Shown in pieces: positions 33,021 through 42,519 of a stretch of DNA of 64,000 bases (position 1 is its first letter; the number at the start of each line of letters is the position of its first letter). The translations under genes and the position numbers were made by a program. The notes under the pieces are model-generated. The model saw nothing but the letters and a program-made list of their open reading frames with translations, ran no database searches and was not told the origin of the DNA. The stretch is from Pseudovirgaria hyperparasitica (Eukaryota; Ascomycota; Dothideomycetes; Acrospermales; Acrospermaceae), in the NCBI RefSeq assembly GCF_010093815.1, contig NW_022985562.1:558001-622000 (forward strand). The letters run 5' to 3'.

Positions 33021-33876
33021 ATCGATGTAGTGTACTCGAAGAACTATAGAGACTTCTACGAGCGAGTGCTCAGACAGACATTGTGAAGGCTTGGATTAAG
33101 GTGGCAGTGATGTTCGGGCTTTACGGGTCAACTGCAGCCCATTTGGTGAGGGGCGGATGATCTTGGGAAGCTCAAGGGTTTCTTCTCCCCAGTAATTGTC
33201 AACTAAGAGCCCATACGGATAGGGGCAGAGAGTCAAATTTCGACTGGGTGAACTTTATCAACTGAAGAAAGAAAAGCGAAGGAAGGCCGAAGTGCGGACT
33301 TGAGAAAAGCAGCAACGGACGCTAGTGTAGCTTAGTCAGCATTGTTGCCCGACCTCGGGAGAACTAATATCTGCTTCAGGTAATGTTCGGCGGATGTTGC
33401 CTGATATAGCTGAATACAGTCCTCGGTCCTAAATGCCGACGATATCCTTCCTGGGCATAACTATTACCGTGTATTATGCATTCCGAATCGCATCATGGTA
33501 AACGCTCCAACCGCCAGTGAATCACAGTTATCAAGTTTAAGCAGTATTCAGTCAGGTCATCATCGCGAGCTGGCAGATATGCATGTCAGGAAGCTTATGC
33601 ACCTCAGTTCACCCAATGAGCTGTGTGGGCAGCCGTACTCCCAACACAACAGGCCCCATGCATATCGCGAGACTGGGACGGCATCTGAAGACTGTGGGGA
33701 AATGCAGCAGATGCCGACTTGCTCTACGACCTGCATGAGGTGGAAGCCGCTCCCTGCAAGTCGCGTATACAAGGACCCCATTGTTTCCATCTCTGAGTAG
33801 CCTCACAGTCGTCCTCATATCACTCCACCTTACAACTAGCGCTTGAGTCGAGCATACAGTGGCACTCTTTGCCAAA
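33021..33876. other. Divergent promoter region, F-box-like / 2-hydroxyacid dehydrogenase
   Basis: About 860 nt between divergent starts. Opposing short frames (up to about 100 codons at 33495-33920) show no motif. Presumed promoters and leaders. Confidence 0.45.
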
Positions 33877-34971
33877 ATGTCTTCCACGAAACCTATTCTA
33901 CTACACCTCGGCGGCGACATCCGATGGAATCATGACCTATACAGACAGCTCTCCACCAAATTCACAATTAAGCGCAGCCATAGCATGGACCGCGCCACTT
34001 TCAAGGCTGCTCTGCAATCTCACCAGTTTGGCGATTTCGTTGCCATGTACCGGCCCTTCTGGAACACGGGAGGCGAAATGGGCAATTGGGACAAAGAACT
34101 TATGTACGGACACATTCCATGTTCCGACAGCTGCTTCATTTAACATTCCTTTAGCGCTCTGCTACCCAGGTCTTGCAAGATATATGCCTCTGCAGGCGCC
34201 GGCTTCGATTGGGTGGATACATGTGCATTGGCTGAGCGTGGCATTGTGTACTGTAATGCTGCTGCCGCCTGCACCGAGTCAGTTGCAGACGCCGCCATCT
34301 GGCTGATTCTGTCTTCTTTTCGCAAATTCACTTGGTCCGCACGCGCCGCACGTAGTTGCTCCGTGGAACAGTTCAAGGATGCCAACCAGAACATTGCAGC
34401 CGTCACACATAATCCAAACGGCTTTTCGTTGGGTGTGATCGGACTGGGAAGAATCGGATATAGAATCGCACAGAAGGCCACGGCAGCGTTAGAGATGAAG
34501 ATTCTATACAATGATATACGGCGAATGCCCGAAGACATTGAGAAGAGTGTCGGCGCAAAGTTCTTCGAGAATCTTGACGATATGCTTGGAGAGGCGGATT
34601 GTGTGCTTGTTGCCACGCCCTTCGCCGGTGATAAACTGATGGGTCCCCAGAATATCGCGAGGATGAAGCATGGCGCCCGCCTGATCAATATTGCGAGGGG
34701 AAAGCTGATTGACGAGCCTGCGTTGGTGGCTGCCTTGCAGAGTGGCCACCTATATGCTGCTGGACTTGACGTGCATTTCGATGAGCCGCTGGTCAACCCA
34801 AAGCTGGCGGCTATGGACAACGTTGAAGTGCTCTGTCATACAGCTGGCGCTTCAGTGGAGTCGCACGTCGGCTTCGAGAAGCTAGGCATGCAGAACATCA
34901 TGAGCTTCTTCGAGACTGGAAGTGCGGTCTCACCAGTCAATCTGCAGTGGCTGAAGACGTCAAAGCTATGA
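33877..34971 (+). CDS. D-isomer-specific 2-hydroxyacid dehydrogenase
   Basis: Exons 33877-34103 and 34155-34971 join over a 51-nt intron to give 347 aa. The junction restores KELIALLPRSCKIYASAGAGF, the conserved end of the substrate domain. The NAD(P) motif is GVIGLGRIGYRIA. Catalytic positions are Arg in INIARGKLIDE, Glu in VHFDEPLVNP, and His in LCHTAGASVES, where the more common form is PHxG. The fold is that of glyoxylate/hydroxypyruvate reductases and related D-lactate-type enzymes; reaction: reversible reduction of a 2-oxoacid to a D-2-hydroxyacid. The start ATG sits in CAAAATGTC, a good fungal context. A GTG 18 nt upstream is in frame but unlikely. Confidence 0.9.
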
Positions 34972-35320
34972 TTGCGTGGAAGGCAGTCTCAGCAGTGTCG
35001 GGTGGTCTGTGGTGACTCTTTTTCCCAATTCCAATAGCATTTTGAGCGAATTCATGTGTCCTCCTGCTTATCTTTCTCGGGATCAGTTACCATATGTTCA
35101 ATGTTTCTCTTTCGTGTAGTACCTTAGCTACCAGCCGCCCCTTGTATTCGTGAATGCACTTCTCGTACTGTCACTGCCTCAGGCGCCAGCATTTAATCCG
35201 TTCGAAGGCGGGCCGTGAGCCATCTTCTCTGACCATGTCACCCGGGGATGGTAACACCTGGTGGCCCTGTCCTAACGCCCGAAGCATTCGGGTGACCTTG
35301 ATAAATTTCCAGTCTTCTCT
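34972..35320. other. Convergent 3' region
   Basis: Lies between two convergent stop codons and contains both 3' untranslated regions. Nothing else is seen. Confidence 0.5.
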
Positions 35321-35974
35321 TCAATATGCATCATCTTCGTCAATACGATCCCCCCTCCTCCCCGTCAGAAAGTCAATCCACCCAACCCTCCTTCCTCTCG
35401 CCAAACTCAACGCATCCTGCAAAACCCCATACCCAGCACCCACCACGAACCCCATCCGCGCCGTCCTCAACGCCGTCATCCTAGGCAAATCCTTTATACC
35501 CGCGTACCCGGTCGCAATCACCGTTCCCGCAAACGCACTATTCGCAAAATCGCGCGTGCCCCGAATCCAATCACCAGCCTCCTCCAGAAGCATAAACGCA
35601 CCCCCGAACGCGCCCACCAGCACCCCGCCCCGTACTCCAGCCTTCAACCCACCCATCATCATTGCGTAGTTCTTCGACTTATGGTAGAAGTACCAGCCCG
35701 TGTGTGTGGTCGGGAGGCGGTGTGCGTTTTCGGCGCGGAAGACGAGGCCGGCCATGTGCGAGCCGTCGAGAAGACCAAGCGAGGCCCCAGTCCCAAAAGA
35801 CACACATGTACCGAGGATGATGCGGGTTTCGAATGGTATAGAGAGGCGTTCGTGGCCGGAGGGCTTGGAGGAGAGGTCCGAAGCTTTGAAGGCGGCTTCG
35901 CGCCGCGCGAGGGCGGAGACAAGGGAGTTGCTAGTGGTGGCCGTGGAGTTTTGGGGTCGATTAACGTCAGACAT
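35321..35974 (-). CDS. Tim17/Tim22/Tim23-family membrane protein (TIMMDC1-like)
   Basis: A single exon of 217 aa from the ATG at 35974 (MSDVNRPQNST); the frame stays open upstream only to a GTG. A hydrophilic N-terminal ~45 residues precede four glycine-rich hydrophobic segments spaced like Tim17/22 proteins: ILGTCVSFGTGASLGLLDG, NYAMMMGGLKAGVRGGVLVG, ANSAFAGTVIATGYAG and ALRTARMGFVVGAGYGVLQD. The third and fourth Gly-rich helices resemble TIMMDC1, a complex I assembly factor of the mitochondrial inner membrane, more than the import channel subunits. The assignment to complex I assembly is inference. The C-terminus is short and acidic. Confidence 0.75.
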   Translation of the reverse strand: MSDVNRPQNSTATTSNSLVSALARREAAFKASDLSSKPSGHERLSIPFETRIILGTCVSFGTGASLGLLDGSHMAGLVFRAENAHRLPTTHTGWYFYHKSKNYAMMMGGLKAGVRGGVLVGAFGGAFMLLEEAGDWIRGTRDFANSAFAGTVIATGYAGIKDLPRMTALRTARMGFVVGAGYGVLQDALSLARGRRVGWIDFLTGRRGDRIDEDDAY

Positions 35975-36531
35975 GTCGAGAGTTAGAGGTGTGGAGGGCA
36001 CGTATGAGTGGTGTTGAGCTCAAGAATGAAGTCGAGCTCGAAGAATAGTACCTCCGTTTGCAGTTAGACGGTCTTGGCACTTAGGTAGGGCACTCCACTC
36101 ATTTGAGCAAAAGGGCAGAGAAAATGTCATATTTATCGCCCGAAGACATTCGAAGTGTGGTATGTTGATGGGTGAATCAAGGTGTTTCTTCAGTTTAGAT
36201 GAATCACTGTGATATGTTTCTACACAGTTAATACAGGTTTTTGATAGAAACCAACGCCGGCAATGCCTAATGTACAAGATAACACAACACAAGATATTTT
36301 CCAGACGCCATTATCCAAGTAAACGAGAAAGCAAGGGTAAGGGTATCGCGATCAATAGTACACTTTTACGAGGGGTCATAAACGCCTAGCGATTATGCGG
36401 ATGTGCTCGAACATACAGCGCTTCCCCACGCTGATGCATGAGATAAAAACAATGATTGAGATAAAACCCCCTGTGTTGCCGATACGCCTCGTGACACCGG
36501 TCGAGATAGGCCTGTCGTTCTTATTCTGTAA
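35975..36531. other. Intergenic, no gene supported
   Basis: This stretch lies between the Tim17-family start and the stop of the upstream minus-strand gene. It includes that gene's 3' region and the Tim17-family promoter. Small frames are not supported. Confidence 0.45.
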
Positions 36532-39033
36532 TTAATGGCCCCTTGATGCTGGACGAAAGTGTCCTTGAGGAGGGGGTATTGGTCCATACGGACTGGGAAC
36601 GCCTTGGGGGGGTCCACTGATTTTGTTTGGATTGAGCGTATACTGCCCTGTAACCGGTCCTGCTCTCACGAAGTATGCATCGTGGTGGCCTGATGGCGGA
36701 CCATGAGCCGATCGTGGAGGTGGAGGCTGTTGTTGATGGTGTCCTTGGGGATACGGATGTTGAGGGTGATGTGCTGGGTTGTGAGGGATGAATTGGGGCG
36801 GTCCACCAGTAAGTGGATACGCAGCGGCAGGGTGAGGTCCTGCCGGTGCCAAAGCTGGCGCATGATGTACAGACGTGCCTGGATAGTGGGCGTGAGGGGG
36901 TGGTGGGAGAGGCTGATTCATTTGCACTGGATGTTGTCTCGGGTCGTGCTGTATTGTAGACTGAGGCAGACGTGAAAAGTTCCTTTGCATGTGCTCCATC
37001 TCATCCGCCTTTTGTTGAGCAGCTCTAGCCTTACGTTCAGCCCACCACGCAGTCATACTCGCGCTTCTTTTCTCTGACTTGGCCCGTTGTTTCCTCCGTG
37101 TTGGATTGCCATCTGCGTCGAATGTCTGAGGTGATATTTGAACCTTACCAGTAACGATATTGAAGTCGGGCTGTGGTATTGTCGCGGCTTCAACTGCTGG
37201 AGATACAGGCGGACGCGCGGCAGTAACGAAACGGACTCCAGACATAGGCTCTCCAGTTTCAGTCTCACTCGTCTCGTTCACCTTTCGTGGACCCTTCTTA
37301 ATTCCTGCATCAGGTCGCCTTTGGAGATTCCTGCTTCCTGGAGGGCGACCTCTTCGCTTGCCTCCCGGAGGTTCAGGTGACCCATCTTCTCCTTCGGTAG
37401 AGCTGTTGGCTATGCTCTCGCCTCTCATCTCTCTTATGCGCTGTGGTAGAAGAGCGGCAGTGGTACGGATCCTTTTGCCCCCTCCATCCTCCATGTTCCC
37501 ATCAGCTTCCTGCGCGAGTAGTCGCTTTCTGGTCCCTCGAGCCCCGAATTCAGGTGTGGCAGTACCCTCAAAGCGTTGGGCTGCACGTCGCTTCCGCTTT
37601 CCCACACCATTTTCGTTCTCCTCGTCCTCCTCGCTGACTTGGGTAGAGCCAAGGGCGTCACGAGCACGCCGTTGTCTAAGCTCACGGCCGCCAGTGCCAT
37701 CTCGGCCTATGCGCTGTGCCATCGGATCTTGTGTTCCGGGTGGCTTCCTAGAATCATAGGCATAATTGTAGAGATCAGCTTCTCTCATATCTTCCCAAGT
37801 TGCCTTGTCATATGGTATTCGCCCACCAGTAGCCACTTTCTTTGGTGGGTTGGCCGCAGGTGCAGTGAGTGCATCGAGTGCCAAGTACTCGTCTTGCCAG
37901 GCCTTGAGTGTCTGCTGAACATTTTCGGCTAGCTCATAAAGAACACTTGTTGAGCGCTTGGAAGGCTCGTACTTGGTCAGTGCACTGATGAATGCTTGAG
38001 GATCAGTCATTGGCTTATAGCGGCTCTTCATGATGAAATCAGCGATATCATCACAGTCCTTTCGATCAGGAATCTCGTAATCCTCGATAAATGGAGCAGG
38101 AAGATCAATGTCCATGAGTGTCTCTTCGATGGGTTCCACTACTTCCGAAGGGGTCGCAACCTGATGTGACAAAGATGCGCCAGAGTTTTCCCGTGTTAGA
38201 GTTCTTGGGTGCCTGGGAATTGGTTTTTCAATGCTTTGCGCAGGTTCGTCGGCTTCAGCGCGATCATGACTTTCGATATTTGTGCGCATAGTTGCGGAAA
38301 CAGTCGACTTATCGTTAGCATCCACGCCTGCTTCTGGCCTATCGGTAGAGACGTTAATTTCGCGACCTTGAGGCTCCTCTGCTGGCGTTACTGGCATAGA
38401 TTCACCTTCATCTGAAGTCTCTGCCAAGTTTTTAGGAGCTGCATCTCTGAATGCTCGTCTTCGAGCTGGTGGCTCAAGGTGTGGTGGCTCAATTGGTGGC
38501 TGTCGGCCTCCTCTGCCACGACCACGCGGTCGTCCACCTCGACCACGGCCGCGTACGCGCCCTGCTCGCGAGCCTTTTGGGGTAAATTTTGGGGCCGGAG
38601 AGTTCTCACTTTCAGAATCTACCATAGATTCTTCCGAAGTTTGATCCTCAATCTCATTTGGAAGGGTTTGCTCCTTTGACTTGGTGGACACAGGCGAAGA
38701 CTTGACAGGCGAAGTTATTACGTCAACTTTCGAAAGAGACTCAAGCTCGGGAACATTTGCGACGTTTTTCAATTGTGAGTCAATAAGTAAGTTTGATAGA
38801 AAGTCCTCGGGTAGACCGCGGAAGGTGACTTTCGTGCCGTCAGCGATCGCACGAGCTCTGCGCGGCCTGCTGGATTTCCGAGTGGTTGTGCTCAGAGTTG
38901 GTGAGAGGTTTGAAGCCGATCGAAGAAGCTTCCTTGATATTGTAGCTGGACTTGATCCATTGGTAATTGCTTTGGTATTTGGCGTTGGTGGTTTCGAGCC
39001 AGGCTCAACCCGGCTACGTCGTGTGAAAGGCAT
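36532..39033 (-). CDS. Large nuclear-type protein with AT-hook-like and RGR/GRP motifs, function unknown
   Basis: An intronless frame of 833 aa starting at a true ATG (MPFTRRSRVEPGSKPP). The N-terminal third is Ser/Thr-rich with basic patches. Near residues 160-180 lies an RGRGRGGRPRGRG tract, and near residue 555 a second AT-hook-like KRRGRPPGSRN. A middle block (about 305-420) with PDRKDCDDIADFIMKSRYKP and WEDMREADLYNYAYDSRKP is compact and probably folded. It is followed by basic KRKRRAAQRF. The C-terminal ~180 residues are Pro/His/Gln-rich and disordered. The composition suggests a DNA- or chromatin-associated protein; I do not recognise the middle domain. It is divergent from the Mtc1-family gene. 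Confidence 0.85.
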   Translation of the reverse strand: MPFTRRSRVEPGSKPPTPNTKAITNGSSPATISRKLLRSASNLSPTLSTTTRKSSRPRRARAIADGTKVTFRGLPEDFLSNLLIDSQLKNVANVPELESLSKVDVITSPVKSSPVSTKSKEQTLPNEIEDQTSEESMVDSESENSPAPKFTPKGSRAGRVRGRGRGGRPRGRGRGGRQPPIEPPHLEPPARRRAFRDAAPKNLAETSDEGESMPVTPAEEPQGREINVSTDRPEAGVDANDKSTVSATMRTNIESHDRAEADEPAQSIEKPIPRHPRTLTRENSGASLSHQVATPSEVVEPIEETLMDIDLPAPFIEDYEIPDRKDCDDIADFIMKSRYKPMTDPQAFISALTKYEPSKRSTSVLYELAENVQQTLKAWQDEYLALDALTAPAANPPKKVATGGRIPYDKATWEDMREADLYNYAYDSRKPPGTQDPMAQRIGRDGTGGRELRQRRARDALGSTQVSEEDEENENGVGKRKRRAAQRFEGTATPEFGARGTRKRLLAQEADGNMEDGGGKRIRTTAALLPQRIREMRGESIANSSTEGEDGSPEPPGGKRRGRPPGSRNLQRRPDAGIKKGPRKVNETSETETGEPMSGVRFVTAARPPVSPAVEAATIPQPDFNIVTGKVQISPQTFDADGNPTRRKQRAKSEKRSASMTAWWAERKARAAQQKADEMEHMQRNFSRLPQSTIQHDPRQHPVQMNQPLPPPPHAHYPGTSVHHAPALAPAGPHPAAAYPLTGGPPQFIPHNPAHHPQHPYPQGHHQQQPPPPRSAHGPPSGHHDAYFVRAGPVTGQYTLNPNKISGPPQGVPSPYGPIPPPQGHFRPASRGH

Positions 39034-39663
39034 TCTGACACGAAGAATTCGGGAGATACAGATGGGCCTACAAGAGTATTTAAAGTTGTTTTATGATAGT
39101 GAAAAAAGTTTTCTCGCAAGCCTGTAGAAGTTGCGAGTAACAGAGTTGACGTTGGGAAGAAGTTTGATCGGTTGTTAGGCGCGCGAATGGTAGCAACACA
39201 ACTTTGATCCTTGCGCGATCACCCGGCTCCGTCTGGAGCTTCGTGAAAGAGGAAACAATCAAATCCGCTACAAAGCTGTAAGTAGTATTCAAGTGGAGGA
39301 AAAGTGTAGCTGAAGGGATGTAGAGGCGGTAGTAGCAAAGTCTGTTCTAAGGTCTTCGCTGTATAGAGCTGGCAAATAAATCCCATTCATGTGGACCAAG
39401 AATAGGAACGCCAGCCGTCCATTATGCTCAAAGTAGCTAGCGTCATCACGTGTAACAGCCCCCTTTCCCCTTTCGTCTAGCTGTTGCGAGGTAGCGGTCG
39501 TCAGTTGCCCGCTTCAATGCTCCCGTTCTCCATATAAAACGTTTCTGCTCTATTCACTGCTTCTACTTGCATCGTAGCTCCACACGACACTCCCCTTGGC
39601 ATATTCACTCTCCTTTCTACCCTCTAGTCATCTGCGAAGGGTGAGCTTCTGGGAGCATTCGTC
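39034..39663. other. Divergent promoter region, AT-hook protein / Mtc1-family gene
   Basis: About 630 nt between divergent starts. A CT-rich leader precedes the Mtc1-family ATG from about 39540, and a TATAAAA sequence lies at about 39533-39540. No open frame is supported. Confidence 0.45.
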
Positions 39664-41216
39664 ATGGCGAAACAACCGACTGGAGACGACCTTCTTGCGC
39701 AATTGGACGACCTTGGCATAGAGGAGACTGCAGGTGCACCTCCAGTCCCAAAGGCTACCTCCGTCAAACGGACCAAGCCTAAACCTACCAGTACCAATGA
39801 TGATGATGATGATGCACTTGCTGAACTCGAGAGCCTTGCCAAGTCAGGTCGACCTGCAAGTCGGCCTACCACCCCAAAGCTTTCTGCGCCCACTGCGAAG
39901 AAAGGAGGAGCAGCTACACCAGCATCAAGTGGTTCTAATCGTACAAGTGAAGATAAGACGCATGTTCCCAATCCTCCGCGGAAATCTGGCGAGAGTACAC
40001 GCTCATATCACCAAAGCTACACCCCGGCTACCGACGATTCCATGTCCGAAAAGCGAGCTCCTGCTGCCGCTCCCCGAGAGCCCGCGCAGCAGCAAGCGGG
40101 CAGTGGGTGGTGGGGTGGGATCTTTGGGGCTGCGTCTGCAGCTGTGAAACAGGCGGAGGCTACTTATAAAGACCTCCAGCAGAACCAAGATGCTCAAAGA
40201 TGGGCGGAACAAGTCAAAGGAAACGTGGGCGCCCTCCGTGGCTTCGGTACGCCAAGTCAAGATTATCATTGTATACAAATGTATTGCTCACTATACTAGG
40301 TGACGAGCTTCGTTCTCGTGCACTGCCAACTTTCACAAACATCCTCCACACCATTGCGCCGCCTATTTCTTCCCACGAGCGGCTTCAAATCCACATCACA
40401 CATGATCTTGTTGGATATCCGTCATTGGATCCTCTAATCTACGAAACCTTTGCCCGAGTGATGCAACAAGTCGAAGGGGGTGATCTCATGGTTATTCAAC
40501 GTGGCTCAGAGTCCACTCAACGTCGAGCATCCGACGCGGGGTACATGGGGTCAGGGTCAAGTGGCTGGAGAGATGGGCCATGGTGGAGACAGAAAGAGAA
40601 GCGCGATATGGGAGCAGTCATGGGCGTCGTGGAAGGGACTAAACTAGCCCGTGTAGGCGCAGAGTCATATGCTAACGACTTCTTCTCTGCAAGAGGAGGT
40701 GTCGAAGAAGCCGCTAAACAGGCGACTCAAGTTCTCAGTGAAAGCAATCCTGTTCGGAGCAGCGATATCTTCCTCGCCATTCAAGCTGTAAAGTACAACC
40801 TCCCCGATGATCAATTTGCGGGACCAGCCGAAGAGAAGAAAGACGGAGGTGTTTTAGAGACCAAGGAAGCGGAGGAGTTGATTGCTTTTGCCATCTATCT
40901 ACACGATCCTATTCATAGCATTAGCTTCCGCACCCTATCACAGACCTTTCCTCAACGGTGGGCCGACTGGCTGGATGCCCCTGCTGGTGAGAACGAACTA
41001 CCTCCGGAAATCCTGGAAATCATCGAGACGGGCGGTGTGGATCCTCGAGAATGGGTAGCAGAGTGGGTTGAAGATACTCTGGGCCTAAGTGTTGGGATAG
41101 TAGCACAGCGATATGTGGCCAGGAGGATGGGTGTTGGTGAAGGCGGTATCGGCAGAGGCAAAGCAAAAGACGCGGCCGTCGATATAAGCGGAGGCGAGGC
41201 CGCCCGTGTTGTCTGA
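39664..41216 (+). CDS. Mtc1-family protein (maintenance of telomere capping 1, DUF5427)
   Basis: Exons 39664-40246 and 40300-41216 join over a 53-nt intron to give 499 aa. The start MAKQPTGDDLLAQLDDLGIE is typical of the family. A disordered Ser/Pro/Lys-rich linker follows, with a poly-Asp run, then SGWWGGIFGAASAAVKQAEA. The junction gives LRGFGDELRSRALPTFTN. The conserved DUF5427 core includes HERLQIHITHDLVGYPSLDP and VEGGDLMVIQRGSES. In yeast Mtc1 is a Golgi/COPI-vesicle-associated protein whose loss worsens telomere-capping defects. Its molecular role is unknown. Confidence 0.88.
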
Positions 41217-41405
41217 TGCCGTCGAAATGATAATATCTTTGATACATTGGTGCCAATTCTTGGTCGGAGCCTTCATTCCGTATCGGCGTATTGAGCTTCC
41301 AGAATCATTGAGTCTGAGACTGCCGTAACTCTCTTCAGGCATTGTGATTCGCTGTATGCTCGAACCGTGATGCGTCTTCCCCTAGAATGCCCAGACTTGT
41401 CACAC

Positions 41406-41772
41406 TCATTTCTTAGTCTTCTTCTCGGCCTCCGCCTTTTTCTTATCTTTCTTCCCGCCAGCCAGAAGTTCCAAATGGCCTGCCTTTTGTGCCAAGCTTT
41501 TCTCGGTCATAGCAGTGAGAGCACCACAGTTTTTCTGCATAAGAAGTAAGTGGGTTGTGCTCTAGTATCATGTATATTCTACTGACCTTGACTATTTTCT
41601 GCTTCTTAATAAGGCTGCTCTTCTTGGGTGCAATAACGCGGTTTCCTCCTCTCTTCGGACCCAATGCGGCCGGCCTGGATGGTGATCAGTCATATGCTCA
41701 CAATGGGCAGAGAGGGCATATTGCATACTTCTTGGATGCTACTGCCTTTTTCTTGATTGCCCCCTGCGCCAT
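41406..41772 (-). CDS. UPF0390-family small basic protein (leydig tumour 10 kDa homologue)
   Basis: Three tiny exons on the minus strand (41772-41729, 41674-41587, 41534-41406) with 54- and 52-nt GT-AG introns give 86 aa. The start [14 protein letters not shown] splices into [18 protein letters not shown], then [10 protein letters not shown]. The last exon reads [20 protein letters not shown] and ends in a Lys-rich tail. The order MAQG, GPKRGGRVIAPKK and a Lys-rich end is diagnostic of UPF0390. Every junction is in phase, although no single frame shows the gene. The protein is strongly basic and probably nucleolar or RNA-associated; the function of the family is not settled. It is convergent with the Mtc1-family gene, with about 190 nt between stops. 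Confidence 0.88.
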
Positions 41773-42519
41773 GAGGTATGGTTGTGAAAGTAGTATGCCA
41801 GTGCAAGAGGGTAAGCGAAAGAATTTGGGAATGATAGTTTTCGGTGGAGAACAGAAATCTTGGCGTGGGCTGGCTCGAGCGTGTTGGGTGACCTAACCAA
41901 CTACCTCCCTAGCGTTAATTACTCCCTACCCATTACATTCTGACAGGTCTCTTCACCTTTTTTGTACTGTATCAACTTCCGGTGCACCATACAAATTCGC
42001 TGAACACTCACAAAGAATTTATGCAGAATTGTTTCATTCGTCCAAAACTGACGCCAAGGCAGTTCAAGCTACATAGGGTTCACAACGCTAGGCTTCATCC
42101 ACGGATAAAGTCATCGCCTCAAGCCTATCGAGGAGCTCGGTGTAGATCATACGGCACGGTTGAAAATGCAACTAGGTTCATGCCGGCCAAGCCATTGGTG
42201 CGAGCGGGGATGCTCCATATTACACCGGGTTGGCCAGTCTTCTACCAAGACAGAAAGAGAGTGTCGACTTCGCGGAACCCCATATCATGTCATTTATCCA
42301 TCAAATATAACCGGGATTTTCGCCGCTCATGCGCCCATAGTACAAGCAATGCCACTTAGAATTTCATATGCACGTCTGGTTCATTCGCTTCAACCGAGCT
42401 ATATGTGGAGATTCGCAAGGTGACATGGCTGATATATCTATGTCCCGTATCTCGCTAGGTCCTATGAAATCCTGGCCATTAGCACTGAGTATCAAAACCG
42501 CCTTTCCCACTCAGCAGAT
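41773..42519. other. Intergenic, promoters of UPF0390 and GH115 genes
   Basis: About 750 nt between divergent starts. Frames of up to about 125 codons at 41982-42423 have no recognisable content and no splice support. Confidence 0.45.

Noticed and set aside
37160-37759. 199-codon plus-strand frame inside the AT-hook protein gene
   Set aside because: It is antisense to a coherent 833-codon frame and has shadow-type composition (Ser/Arg/Pro runs).
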